Below, piece after piece: positions 48,537 through 60,780 of a DNA stretch of 64,000 bases. The stretch's first letter is position 1. Each line of letters starts with the position of its first letter. The notes beneath the pieces were generated by a model, which was not told the DNA's origin, did no database searches, and worked only from the letters and a program-made list of their open reading frames with translations. Source of the DNA: Metopolophium dirhodum (lineage: Eukaryota > Arthropoda > Insecta > Hemiptera > Aphididae); assembly GCF_019925205.1 (NCBI RefSeq), contig NC_083560.1:55970270-56034269 (forward strand), written 5' to 3'. The position numbers and the translations under genes were made by a program.

Positions 48537-50169
48537 TACGGATGTTCACGGAACAGATGAATCACGGAAAAAAGCCGCACATCGTCGGCGACGGATCGCG
48601 GTTTCTTATTTAATAATTCAAACTCTTTTAGCGGACACGGCACGGCCGTTATTACTTATTATCGTTGTTACTGTTATGCTAGACAGTGTTAATACTGTTG
48701 TTTTATGTGGTATTGTTGACGACTTATCACGCACGTGTACGGGAGATCATGATTAAATTTTGAAAAATTTTAAATATTTATTATATATTTTTATAAATTT
48801 TTAAAAACACTATATTGTTCAAATCATTCTCTCAATTGCATTATTTAGTCATAACTTTTAGATTTTTTAATAATAATACATCCCTTTAGGATTAGGTCTA
48901 CGCCGCGCCGTTGTCCCTTCTCCGTTGCTGCAAGTGGCAACATGGTGCAACACGATTACATTTCGGGGACGCGAGATCACGACTGTTGTCATGCGTGACA
49001 TTATAGCATACGTCGTTTAGTTCCCCATCAGCTCCATTCGCATTAGTTCGTACCATCTTCTTAGTTCATGGTTCGTACCACAGTCTACGAACAAAAATAA
49101 CGGGATTCTCATTTCTCAACTGCCTATAATATTATATTTAAGTAGTTGGCAGCATAACAAATTATAATTATAATTATAATTTGTCATGGTTGGCAGTATA
49201 TGTTATGCACTATGGCTACGCAGTATAGTTCAATTAATGTTCAATTGTGCTCTGGATTTTTTTTAAAAATATTTTATGAATTGATGAGTTAATTTCATTG
49301 GGTCACTAAAACTATTATAAGTCTGGAGGGCGGCCACATATATCAACTGTTTTTTAATTACCTACCTACCTAATGAATAATGATAAATTCATTAAATATC
49401 AACGTAATAAATAGTGAGTGGATTTTTAGGGTTTTCATAAATGTATTCATTATTGACTTAGTGCATCTAAATGGGGGTGAAAAATGTAGACGACTTACCC
49501 GTTACAGAATTCGTAGAAAAAATTTTTTTTAGCATAGGTGGCTACTAAAGCATATTTTGGAGATTGGAGAATATTCAGAATATATTTTAAAAATGAATAA
49601 TTATAAAAACTGTTCAAGAACTTTATAATTAAATTGGAAAATCGTTTGACTGTGTAATTTGTTTAATAATTTTTCAAATATGACTATGAATTTAAATAAT
49701 TTACCAGTGTGCAATAATTATTTTAACGTTTTAGTATAATATTATTACATGATGTGAGATTAATAAATGGTACCTAAATGCTTAGGCGGAAATCCATTAC
49801 AATTTCTAGGGCGGCTTACATTATTTACATAAATGTGAGCGGAGAGCTTCGATCTAACAAACTAAAAAAAGGAGGGGGCTAAGCCCCCTCAAGACATAAT
49901 TTTGGTATGTAAGAGTGAAACAACAACAACAACAAATGTCTGTGAAGTGTGAAGCGTCCTCTAAGGTATTTCAACTTTCAAGTAGATGATTTCTAAAAAA
50001 TATTATGTCTTATGAGTATACAAATAGTTTTTAATTAATAATTTATGTCTTAAAAACATATTAGATATTAGAATCATATTTTAAACTTATATGAGAAACC
50101 TAAAAATCCGCTCTCTAGACTTATAACTTAGTTATAACTAGCTAGTACCTATCTAAACCTAATAATTTA

Positions 50170-50733
50170 TTACTGTTGACTCTCGGTAATAAATAATAAT
50201 CCGGTACGTCCAGTAATCCGGCTATATTTTTGTTATAATAACCATAAAATTACTATCGTAAACGATAAGGCCGGCGACGCCCGGTGTCACACATGCGGAT
50301 ATTCACAGCGGACATACCGCCGCAGAATTTCCGCAACATCGAAATATGCTGCGGAATTATTTTGACTGCGCCGAATTCCCGCTCCAGTATATTATTAATT
50401 AATATTGAATATTCTCGTGTATTTACGAATAACGTGTTTTGATATTATATTCTGCGGAATCCACGGATTAAGTGTGACACCCGCGGTCAAAAGTAACTGA
50501 TTAAGTCCGAATGAACCGATAAGATATTTTATTTTTATTCATCGTTGACGTTTTGTGCGTGTGTATACTGTGTACTGTATTGTGAATTGGTTAGTTATTG
50601 TGTTGTATACTTGTGATACTTGTTAAATTACAATATCTCAGGTATTCAGGTTTTACAGTAAGTAAAAATGTGTTTTTATGTGAACCTCCAAGGCTCCAAC
50701 AATCCGGCAGTCCTCAGTCGAGATTCTATTGTA
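50170..50733. mobile_element. Probable pogo/Tigger-like element with a nested insertion
   Basis: The left end (TACTGTTGACTCTCGGTAAT) and the right end read inward (TACAATAGAATCTCGACTGA) are similar and resemble pogo/Tigger ends. CCGG-containing subterminal segments (AATCCGGC, GCCGGATTG) also pair. A second pair of inverted ends with GGTGTCACAC lies inside at about 50285-50480, suggesting a nested MITE. The limits are approximate. Confidence 0.45.
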
Positions 50734-53700
50734 ATAGCATCAGCCATCACCATATATTATAGAATGATGCAGGTCCGTGGTATCAGGTATGTAATATCAT
50801 TGATTATAAATATTTATAATCAGTGGTAGTACCCATGTACCTATACTATGTACTTACATGGTACTTGATGTATGAACGGTAATCGAAATAAAAATCCCCT
50901 GGAAAAATTACACCGACGAACGACCCCAGAAAAAAATCCCCAGACAACAATATTACTCATACAAGTCACAACCTCATGCAAATGGTTGAACAAATATTTT
51001 TTAAACGTTAAATTAGTATCTAATATCTATAGTTACTAAATTACCACATTATTAATATGTAATTATAAATACGTATATTATATTATATTATTTAAAAAAA
51101 TTATATAATATAGTGCAGATAATACAATATTAATGATAATATAAATAATATTTTGTTTTAAATTACGATAATTTTATTATGTGTAATTCTGTAAAATTTA
51201 AACTACAAAAATTTGCAAATTATAATGTTGCAGTATTTTAAAATTAAAATTATAATGAATGTATAATGTAGGTACCTACTCATCACATCTCACCATCACA
51301 AATAAAGCATATAAAAATATTTCGAATGATCGATACGTCGGATTAATAATATAAAATACCTATAGGTAATAATAATAATAATAATAAAATAATTATCAAA
51401 TAATAATTTATTGAATGTAGGCACTTACTCACATAAAATATTATTGTTAACTTTTTGAAAATTATTTATAGTAGGCATTACATGTATTACTTTGTTGAAC
51501 GATATAATATAGTATAATATGCGTATTTCAGTATTTGTAATTAAATATTAATAATGTGGTAATTATAGATACTAATTAACGTTTAAAAAATATTTGTTCA
51601 ACCATTTGGACGTGGTTGTGTGTAATATTGAAAACAACATAATATGTCTAGTTATAATTGTGCACAAATGCACAATGTTTGTTATAGATGAATGAAATTG
51701 TTTGGTGTAGTGGTACATAAATTATTTTTAATTTTATTACAAATAAAATGTTCGTGGTATTCACGAATATATTAATCATTATAATAAATATATACGCAAA
51801 TTTCACCATGCCCGCAAAAAACATCGGTCAAGTCTGGGCCATGCAGGCTCACCCCGTACGCACGCCTATTAACCAGAGTTGGGATTTTATAGCCCTAAAA
51901 ATTGCATAAATATGCGGAATAATATCACCTTAAATATTACTAAAAATGTGTAATAAAAACGGCTAAAAACAGAAATGTATTAATTAATAGGTAAGTAGGT
52001 ATACTAGCTAAGATTTCAAAACTAAGTTCCACCGCCAAATTCTGACTTCACCATCGTTTTCAGCATGCTTAACTACATGCGTTGAAACAAAAAAAAGGGT
52101 GTCAGATAAAACAGAAATTAACCACTGGTTTTACCATCATTTTTAGCTCGTTAAAATACAGAAAAAAAATCGTCAGTCGTACTAACGTTTTTAACTCGAA
52201 AAACGTATGTTTCAAAAAAAAAATTTTATAATATTGTGTATTTATTAGTTTTAGGATTTTTGATAAATCTGTAGGTACTTGAAAATTTAGTATTTATTAT
52301 ATTTTATTTAATAAGTATTTAGTATTTTGTGTGTAAAAAAATGTCTATTTCCCCTAAGAAAAATTCCTAATTACGCCACTGTCAGTCTATTTACTTTTAT
52401 AATCAGTCAATAATTAATAACATAAAATTATTATTTTTATTTTTATTTTTAGAAAAATATAATATTAAAATTTAACTATTAATTTATAATGAGTATACAT
52501 AATGTGTATGGGGTACTGGGTAAATTAGTTATATTTATCTTTTCTCAATGAAAGTTCTACGGTCTCCCTATAACTATTCTATTTAATACCCATTTAAATA
52601 AGCGACAAGACATAGATAGCGACATTTCATACACAACACATTAACACACGCATACGTATTTATTATATTCTTTTTCACGCCTAAGTTATAAAAACTTATT
52701 TGGATAGGGTAACTTCATAATATTACATTTACCATACTAAAAGTATTTTATAAATAAAATGATTAATTATCATGATAATATTGAACAATTTGGGGGGGGG
52801 GGGGGTGGGAGTACGCAGTTGTCAAGTGCCTACCATGGCTGTGGTAGCAACGGGGTGTGCTTATGATCTATTACCTATTTATCTATATAATATAATATAT
52901 CATATTTTGTGAATATGCAATTACAGTATTATTACAAATTATTATTTATTACTTATAACTTTTTAGTTATTACTCTACAGTCTACAGTATATATTATGTA
53001 CAATATACTTTATACCTTATTTACTGATTTCACATATTTTATATAAATTTGTATTTAAGTATATATGTTATTTTGATCACTAATTTGAGTCCAGACATAG
53101 TGAAAAATACTTCGATAGTACAATTCAGTAGGTGGCTATTTAGAATACATACATTATAATTAAATTTATAAATAATATTTGGTATTTCTGATTATTATTT
53201 TTTTTTTAAATATAGGTTTTATTTTAAATATATGGGGTTTTAAATCAGGAAAAAAATTACTAAACGTGATAATTAAATGAATTAACTTAAAAGTTATTAC
53301 ATAACATAGATAAAAAAGTAAGTTGTTATGTAACTTAGTTAAAAGTAACTTAACTTTTTAACTCATTATTACCTAGCCTTGATTTTGTTTCAACGTTAGA
53401 CTTTTGTCGACTCAAAACGGGCAGCAAAGTTATTTTTTCGGTTGAATAGAATTAAACATTTTGGCATTACAGCAGTTGCCAGTTACTAATTGCTTACAGT
53501 AATATGATCACTATTACATATATATTTAAATTTTAAATTGACACAAATATTAGAATCAATAATAATAATAATAAAAATAATAATAATATATAATATTATA
53601 ATGTATGTAATGTATTAAATCAAGAGAAAAATATAATAAGTTATTATTATAATGTACAAAGACCATATTATTATTTACTTCAGGGGTATCCAGCAATAAA

Positions 53701-53901
53701 TTGCAAACCATACAATACAATTAAAAATATTATGAAGGGCACGATAATACCTATTATTATATTAGCAAAAATGTTAAGACACAAGTAGCGGTTGGGCCAC
53801 CCCTAATACTACTAAATTAATTATTAGTTTAATGTGATAATTCAGGGAGAAACATAGTGCTGTAAATATTCGATCATATTTTCTTAAAAGTATTTAAAAT
53901 A

Positions 53902-54405
53902 CAGTAATCGTCACTTATTGGACTCACTTTGGTACCAAAGTATAATATGAGTCCATTAATCGAATGACCCAATAAGGCAAAATGTCCAAGAATTAAAATA
54001 TATACTTATACACTAATGTGTTATAATTAAAATTTTAATGTGGCCATGTACTGATTAATATTCATTATTATTTATATTTTTATGTTTATCAATTGTACAG
54101 TTTCATTCATAAAGAACAAAACATGAAAAATATAAAATATTTTATCTTTTCAAAAATATTGTTCCATAATTACTTTATTAAAAAATACTTTCAAATCTTT
54201 AATACTTTTCGATGGGATAAGTAGAGAAAATAGTTTTAATTGTCAAAACATAAGCGATAAAATCGTGAAAATGGATGAAATATGGCCTTAAAAATATACA
54301 TCGACCCCATCATGCATAAGTATACATGTAAATCAGGACCAGCCTGTTTGAGTCCAATAGGTGAACATGTTCATTAACCATGAGTCCAATAATTGAAGAA
54401 TACTG
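53902..54405. mobile_element. pogo/Tigger-like element, TA target duplication
   Basis: Left end CAGTAATCGTCACTTATTGG followed by ACTCA; right end read inward CAGTATTCTTCAATTATTGG followed by ACTCA. TA lies outside each end (53900-53901 and 54406-54407). These features fit a pogo/Tigger-type Tc1-mariner derivative. The 504-bp body has no transposase. Confidence 0.65.
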
Positions 54406-55188
54406 TACTACTCAAATTAATAAAGTATTCTAAATATTTCTCCATAATTTGTCCTTTATTAAAAAATATTACCGATATAAGTAAAAAAAAATATTATTGA
54501 ATAATTAAATGGTATTATTATTTGTTTATTACATTTATATATTCAAAATTTCCATGTATTCAATGCTTAAAAAAGTATTTCAATAATTTTACTTAAATAT
54601 TTTACATCACCTGCAAAGGTTCTAGTGAAAAGTCACACTCACGTAAGCAGTGGTACGGTACTAATATTATAAATTATAATATATACTAGTATATGGTTGT
54701 ACCATATTTAAAAGAAACTTAGTTTATTTTATTTTATTTACTATTCAAAAATATTTTATACATTAGACACATAAAAAATGTTATTAACTAAAAATTTAAA
54801 TTAATTAAATAATATTTCAACCACATACATTTCAATTAACTAAATTTACATTTAAAAAAATAATAACTTATACAATTGTTTTGTGTTTACAACAATTAAT
54901 TTATAACTGTCAGTAATTAGAATACAATTTGTATATTGTTAATCTATAATAGTAATTTCTTTTAAACTAATTAATGACTACAAAAAAGTCAAGTAATTAA
55001 TATTGATATAAAAAATACTATATTTATCAACATTGTCCCTCACTCATTACTATTACCAACCTTATTGGTAGAAAATAATAAATAAGCGAGTTTATAATTC
55101 ACGAAAACACAATTTAAGATCTCTAATCTAGAAGTTATTCATTACAATATATGTATATACACAATTTAAAAGCTACAAACAATTAATT

Positions 55189-56271
55189 CTAGGTACCTGG
55201 AGGACCTCCGATATTGTTACTGTTACTGCCAACAGATACAGTGGAAATACCATCACAGCCTAATAATGATGTAATATTTGGGGAATTTGATTGCTGTTGA
55301 GAGTTAGTTAAGCAAGAAGAGGCAGAGGACACTATGGAAGAAGCATTGTTTAATTGTTGCTGCTGTTGTTGAATTGATAAACTCGATCCTCCAAGTAAGC
55401 TTTGCTGTTGCTGTTGAGAATTTGGTCCCCCTAATGAAGTGACAGACGATAACATATTCAGAGGTGGTGGTGGCGGTGGTGCTACAACACTGCTAGTACC
55501 ATAACAATTACTACGTAATGCTCTATACTTATTAAGTTCATTAGGGAATGTTTGTCCCAAGTCTGTGAGTACATTGGCTTTGAATTTTTTCAAAGCATCA
55601 ATCTTTCCTTTGACCTGTTCATTTTTATGTAATGCCTTCTCTATACAGTCCTTAGTATAAAGCTGAGGGTTACGTCCTCTATCAATGTACCTAATTTGTG
55701 AAAAAGAAACAAAAGCAATAAATATGAAAATATCATGAAAATTGATTATATTTAGTTCTGTAAATAAGACTCAGATTATATGCAGTAAAAAAACTGATTA
55801 AGATATTACATATTTAAAAAAAATAATTGAATTAACTACACTAAACCTAATGCTTTTTGTAATAAATAACAATCATTTTAATGATGCTAATACGATGTAA
55901 GCCTGTAATACTGATTACAGTAGAAATTATTAAACTATACTCGCAAAAGTAATATAATTATACTCACTCAAATACTTCCAAAGGTACATGAATGTCTTGT
56001 ACGTTGGATTTCAGTTTGTTAATTTCTTGTAAGCCAGTGACGGCATTTTGACTGTATATAATAATAAACAAAAATTAATAACAAACGAAAATCCCAGAAA
56101 ATTATAATAATCAATAGCGAAAAATGTTAAATACATTTTTTGATTTAATACTGTCTGCCCTTGGGGTTGGAAATCGGCGACTATTATTCGTATTTGCCGT
56201 ACATTTTCTACAAACATTTCCAACTGGGTTTCCAAGTCTTCCAACGGCGACGATGAACTCGACGAAGCCAT
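55189..56271 (-). CDS. MED10: Mediator complex subunit 10 (3 exons)
   Basis: Exons: 56135-56271, 55968-56051 and 55189-55690, GT-AG with phase 2 at both junctions, giving 240 residues. MED10 is a middle-module subunit of Mediator, which links transcription factors to RNA polymerase II. Its core matches throughout: LETQLEMFVENVRQIRIIVA then DFQPQGQTVLNQK; AVTGLQEINKLKSNVQDIHV then PLEVFEYIDRGRNPQLYTKD; and KNEQVKGKIDALKKFK. The family usually has about 135 residues. The extra 105 or so at the C-terminus form a proline run followed by a Gln/Ser/Asn-rich, probably disordered tail. The ATG at 56271 gives the expected start, MASSSSSSPLEDLETQ. Confidence 0.95.
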
Positions 56272-56759
56272 TATCGCAATATCTGGTTAAAACGAGGTGA
56301 TGATCGATTATTTACGTACGACATACATCATAGTAGTAAATAATGTCAACTGTAATACTTACTAAATGTTTTAATATTGAGTACTTAACATATCCGCCGA
56401 CCGACTATACTACGACGACTAATCACTTAGGGTTAGACATTGTTTTGATCTTTGTTGTTATCAAATAATATTTGATAGGTATAAGCATCGAAGCTGGTGA
56501 GATATTCACTTCCATGATCGCGGCATAGATCTTCTTTTTTACGTCCCCGCCAAACATTATTGATCGGGCCCAGTTAGCCATAGTGTATTATACAATTATA
56601 AATATTGTGGCCACAGCTAATAATACTAAGAAAGCCAATTTTTGGGGAGAAGATTGGGGGAACATTAACGAGTTAAAAAATAAAATAAAGTTAAAACGTT
56701 AAGTTAAGAGGACGCTACATGGATATTTGTTGTCTCCACTCAGTCTTACAACTGCGTTA
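56272..56759. other. 5' region of MED10 and a TTAA-type repeat end
   Basis: Presumed promoter and 5' UTR of MED10, with no other gene. At about 56702, TTAAGAGGACGCTACATGGA and then TTGTTGTCTCC form one end of the TTAA-flanked family, directly followed by repeat copy B. Confidence 0.5.
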
Positions 56760-57900
56760 AAAATATAAGGAAAAACGGAATTTTTACGCAAAATCGATTT
56801 TGGTTTTTGGTCTCATTCTAAAACAAATGATAGTATAGATACATGCAATTTTGAATGAATGTTTATATCAGCATTTTCTATACACCATAATATTTTGACT
56901 TATTTTGAGTTGTTTACGAAAATATTCAGTTTCCATTTTTTTTAGTTTTTTATTCTATAAATATCAATAAAATTGTATTTGTTTGGCAAAAAAGCTTGAA
57001 AATTGTATGCAAGGCTCCTACTATATTGTTTTAAAGACATGAAAAATATTAAAATCCTTAGTCACAGTTTTTTTTATAAGCATTTAAAGTTCAAACCTTG
57101 ACAAAACACGGAAAAAATCATGAAAGTTAGCAAATTATTTTGAGTTGTGAATTCATGAAAATTTTCTTTTTAAATCTAAGGATAGAAATTGTAGTACAAG
57201 ATTATTCATAACTTTGTTTACCTTTATCAAAAATAAAATGTCTACAAGTAAATCAAATTAATTTTTTATAACCGTTTAAACTTTTACAAGATTGGATATT
57301 CGATTGATCATTCGATTTCTCATGTAGCAATTTTCTTATTTTGTTGTAATATAAAAACGAATAACTGTATAGATACATGAACATTTTTACCGAATGTTTA
57401 TACTTTCATTTTCTATACACCATCAAATTTTGAATTATATTTTGACTCTTTTTGAGCTGTTTACGGACATAAATATATTATAGTCATTAGTCAGTGATAT
57501 CGCCAGTTGTAAGTTTTTTTTTCTATAATTGTTAATAAAATTTTATTTATTGGGTAGAAAGGTGTGCACATTTAATACAAGGTTCCTGATATATTGTTAC
57601 GATAGTAGTTTAAAAATATTTAAAATACATTCACAACTTTTTTTTATATGAATTTAAAGTTCAATTTTTGACAACATTTATCAAACTTAAAATTTAAAAA
57701 TAATTTCGTAGTTAAATGTTATAAAATATTCAACTTTTATAGTTAAGGATTGCAAATTTAAAACAAGGCTTCACATAAATAGGTAAATAAATTATTTTTT
57801 CACAATAATATCATCAAATATACTTAGTATTATATCATAGGCTGACGCTCAGAATCGTTTTTCATATACAATGACATTATATTATATTGAATTCAAAGTT
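56760..57900 (+). repeat. AT-rich dispersed repeat, copy B
   Basis: Homologous to the copies at 34354 and 58442 (AAGGAAAAACGG, AAGGCTCCTACTATATTG, TGTCTACAAGTAAATCAAAT, TCAGAATCGTTTTTCATATA). It lacks the usual head and starts directly after a TTAA-type repeat end. No coding capacity. Confidence 0.7.
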
Positions 57901-58441
57901 CTATGATTTAACACATCCATTAGAGCAGCAACCTTTTCTAACAATTGGGATATATTGAAAATTTTAAATACTTTGTGATCGAGTACTATTTGTTTATGTA
58001 GTTATACATCTTATTTATTTTATTACATGCATCATAATTCATAATAGTATTGTTCAATTATTTCTCCATAGGAAAATTGTGTTTTTCTTTGTTAGTGAAT
58101 ACTTTACATTGTATATAAAGCGTCAAAGTGTATATTTAAGTATTAATATTTATAAGAGATCAATAGATGTTGGTTTAATTCATTTTGGACGGATTCAATT
58201 TGCGCCAAAAACCACCCCCAAAAAAAATTGTTTATGAAATTAGCGACACATCTAAAAATGTATTTTAGTAATTTACGCCAATTTTTAAGGTTGTATGTTG
58301 CACCACATAAAACTAAATTAAAGGGCATTATGTAATCTAGGCCATCTTGTACCTACAAAATTGCGCCACTTTAAAATAACTAAACAATTTTTTTTTAACA
58401 AATAAATATGTGAAATATCATATTTTTAATCAAGTTCATTT
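57901..58441. other. AT-rich spacer between repeat copies
   Basis: Nothing is recognised between repeat copies B and C. Confidence 0.55.
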
Positions 58442-59515
58442 TAGATTCTGAGCGAAGCGATGAATGTATTGATTTTATAATGATTTGTGTTTTTTTTTTA
58501 TTTTTGTGTTTGTCATCACCTTTTAGGACAGTAAAAAGACTTGGATTTTCTTCAACAGTAACTTTTCTGATATGAAAATGAATCTAGTTGGTACTTTGGG
58601 GGGTCAAAAGTAAATATTTCCCAGTAGTTTTCAAAAGCGACATGAAAAACAAAAGAAAAATTAAGGAAAAACGGGTATTTTTATGCAAAATCTGTTTTCC
58701 AGAAAATCGATTTTAATTTTTGGTGCAACTCTAAAACAAATGACCGTAGGTACATGAAATTTTGACTGAATGTTTATATTAGCATTTTCTATACACCATA
58801 ACATTTTCCAAATATTTTGACTTATTTTGAGCTGTTTACGGATATTTTCAGTTTCCATTTTTCTTAGTTTTTTTTTCTATAAATATCAATATAATTTTAA
58901 TTGTTGGTTAAAAAAGCTTGAAAATTTAATAAACAGCTCCTAGGTTATTGTTTCAAAGGCAGATGAAAAAATTTATAAATCCATAGTCACAATTTTTTTT
59001 ATAAGCATTTTAAGTTCAAATATTGACAAAATACGTAAAAATGAAGAAAATTTGCAAATTATTTTGAGTTAGAAATTCATAAAAAATTTTCTTTTTAAAT
59101 ATAAGATTTGAAAATATAATACAAGATTCCTCATAAGTTTGTCTACCTTTACCAAAAAAAATATGTCTACAAGAAAGTCAAATTAAATTTTTATGAGCGT
59201 TTGAAATTCATATTTTTATAACATTTGATATTCACTCGATATCTCATGTAACGATTTTCTTATTTTGTTGTAATTAAAAAACGTATGACTGTAGATACTT
59301 GAAAATTTCACTGAATTTTTGTATTATCATTTTCTATAGACGATAAAATTTTGAAAATAATTTGACTCTTTTTGAGCGAAGATTCGTTTTTCTCATACAA
59401 TGATATTATATCATTGAATTCAAATTTAACACCATCCATTACAGTGACCCACTTGTCACCTACATTACAGCAGAGCGATATCCACTTACCCACCTTTTTA
59501 TAGTTACATTTCTAG
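58442..59515 (+). repeat. AT-rich dispersed repeat, copy C
   Basis: Starts TAGATTCTGAGCGAAGCGAT and follows the same order of landmarks as copy A, ending with TTACAGTGACCCACTTGTCA. It is the most complete of the three copies. No protein is encoded. Confidence 0.7.
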
Positions 59516-59599
59516 AAAATTATTAAAACGTAGGTACATAAAAGTAAAATAATTATTATATAATATGGGCCAGCTGTACCCTTACCTATAAATTCTCAC

Positions 59600-60423
59600 A
59601 CATTTTTTAATTTTCACCAAGCATCATATCCAGATATAAACAAATTTTTACTATCCTTCAAATGGTATGACACGTTTTTGTCTTTCGATGTAAATTCTGC
59701 CACAAATTCTTTTTATGATGCCCTTCATTCCTGTATACTACAATTTGTACCTAAAGTCTCTTATACTCCTTCCAAATTTCCTGCCTGGTTCACTAAAGAC
59801 CTAAAAGCGCTGGCATTTGATAAAAAAACGTGTGCATGCTAAGTACAAATTAACATGCAACCAGAACGATTATACATATTTCTCTTATATTCGTGCTCGC
59901 TTCAAGTCTGAATCTAAGAAATGCTCTTAAATATAATCCTCACTCCTTCTGGGACTTCGTTAGGAAGAGCAAATCACAAAATGGTATACCAAATTTAGTC
60001 CACTTAAATGGCTCCTCTTGCACCGGCCCCGAAATGGTTTCCAATCTTTTTACTTCACACTTTAACTCTGTTTACACATCCAATACTAGTAATGCATTCG
60101 ATATGCCATTTCTCCAACAAGATTTACCAAGCAACTCCAGTATTAGCATCGTAGATATTAAAGAAGATCTGGATAAGCTAAAAAACTTAAAATCAGTTGG
60201 CCCTGATGGGCTTTCTGGCATTTACTTATACAATATTCGGAATTCTATTAGCTTTCCTCTACTGCTACTTTTCCGACGCTCACTAGATGAAGGAGTTTAC
60301 CCTTCTGTATGGAAAATGAGTTGTCTTTCTCCTATACATAAATCAGGTGACAAATCCGACGTTAAGAACTATAGACCGATCTCTATATTATCCCATATGG
60401 CTAAACTGTTCGACTCACTTATA
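59600..60423 (+). pseudogene. LINE (Jockey-like) reverse-transcriptase fragment
   Basis: Non-LTR retrotransposon coding sequence. An upstream segment (59600 to about 59835, with SKFPAWFTKDLKAL) is broken by a frameshift near 59830. An open frame from 59893 then reads FWDFVRKSKSQNGIPNLV, the RT start motif LKSVGPDGLSGIYL, WKMSCLSPIHKSGDKSDVKN and YRPISILSHMAKLFDSLI. These are the early reverse-transcriptase motifs of Jockey-type elements. The polymerase core (YADD box) is missing because the sequence is cut at 60423 by a foldback element. Inactive. Confidence 0.8.
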
Positions 60424-60780
60424 CGCGCAACATAGACAAAACGCATTTGCGCAGAATCATTTTTCTATGTTGTTAAGTAATTTTAGAATAAAGTCACCCA
60501 TAGCAAAAAAGATTGAGAATAATATTTTAGAGGGAATGACATATCGGTTTTATATTTTATTGTTATTTGACTTTGTATTCGACTTTAAAATAAACAAAAA
60601 AAAGTTGTAAATTTAAATTATGTTTAAATCGTTTTGAAACAATAATAAGAGAAATCGATAGTCATTCCCTCAAAAATATTATTCTCTATCTTTTTTGTAA
60701 TGAGTGATTTTATTCTAAGATTACTTAGAAACATAGAAAAAATGATTCTGCGCAGATTCATTTTGTGCGCTGACATCCTC
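60424..60780. mobile_element. Foldback element, truncated copy of the 36823 family
   Basis: The sequence matches 36823-37254, starting at CGCGCAACATAGAC and ending GTGCGCTGACATCCTC followed by TTAA (60781). The outermost 40-50 bp of its left arm are missing, and it joins the LINE fragment directly. The arms still pair (GGAATGACATATCGG against its counterpart). No coding capacity. Confidence 0.65.

Larger units (their letters stand above)
48537..55188. other. AT-rich intergenic region, 6.6 kb
   Basis: No gene was found. The first few hundred bases next to 48537 are CpG-richer and likely hold the 5' region of the Wee1-like gene. Two pogo-like elements (50170-50733 and 53902-54405) are listed separately. 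A GGCGGAAATCC/GGGGGCTAAGCCCCC region lies at 49790-49880 and a decayed terminal motif (GCGTCCTCTAAGG) near 49950. A run of about 14 G lies at 52792. A TTACGCCACTG hAT-like end fragment lies near 52372. Confidence 0.55.
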
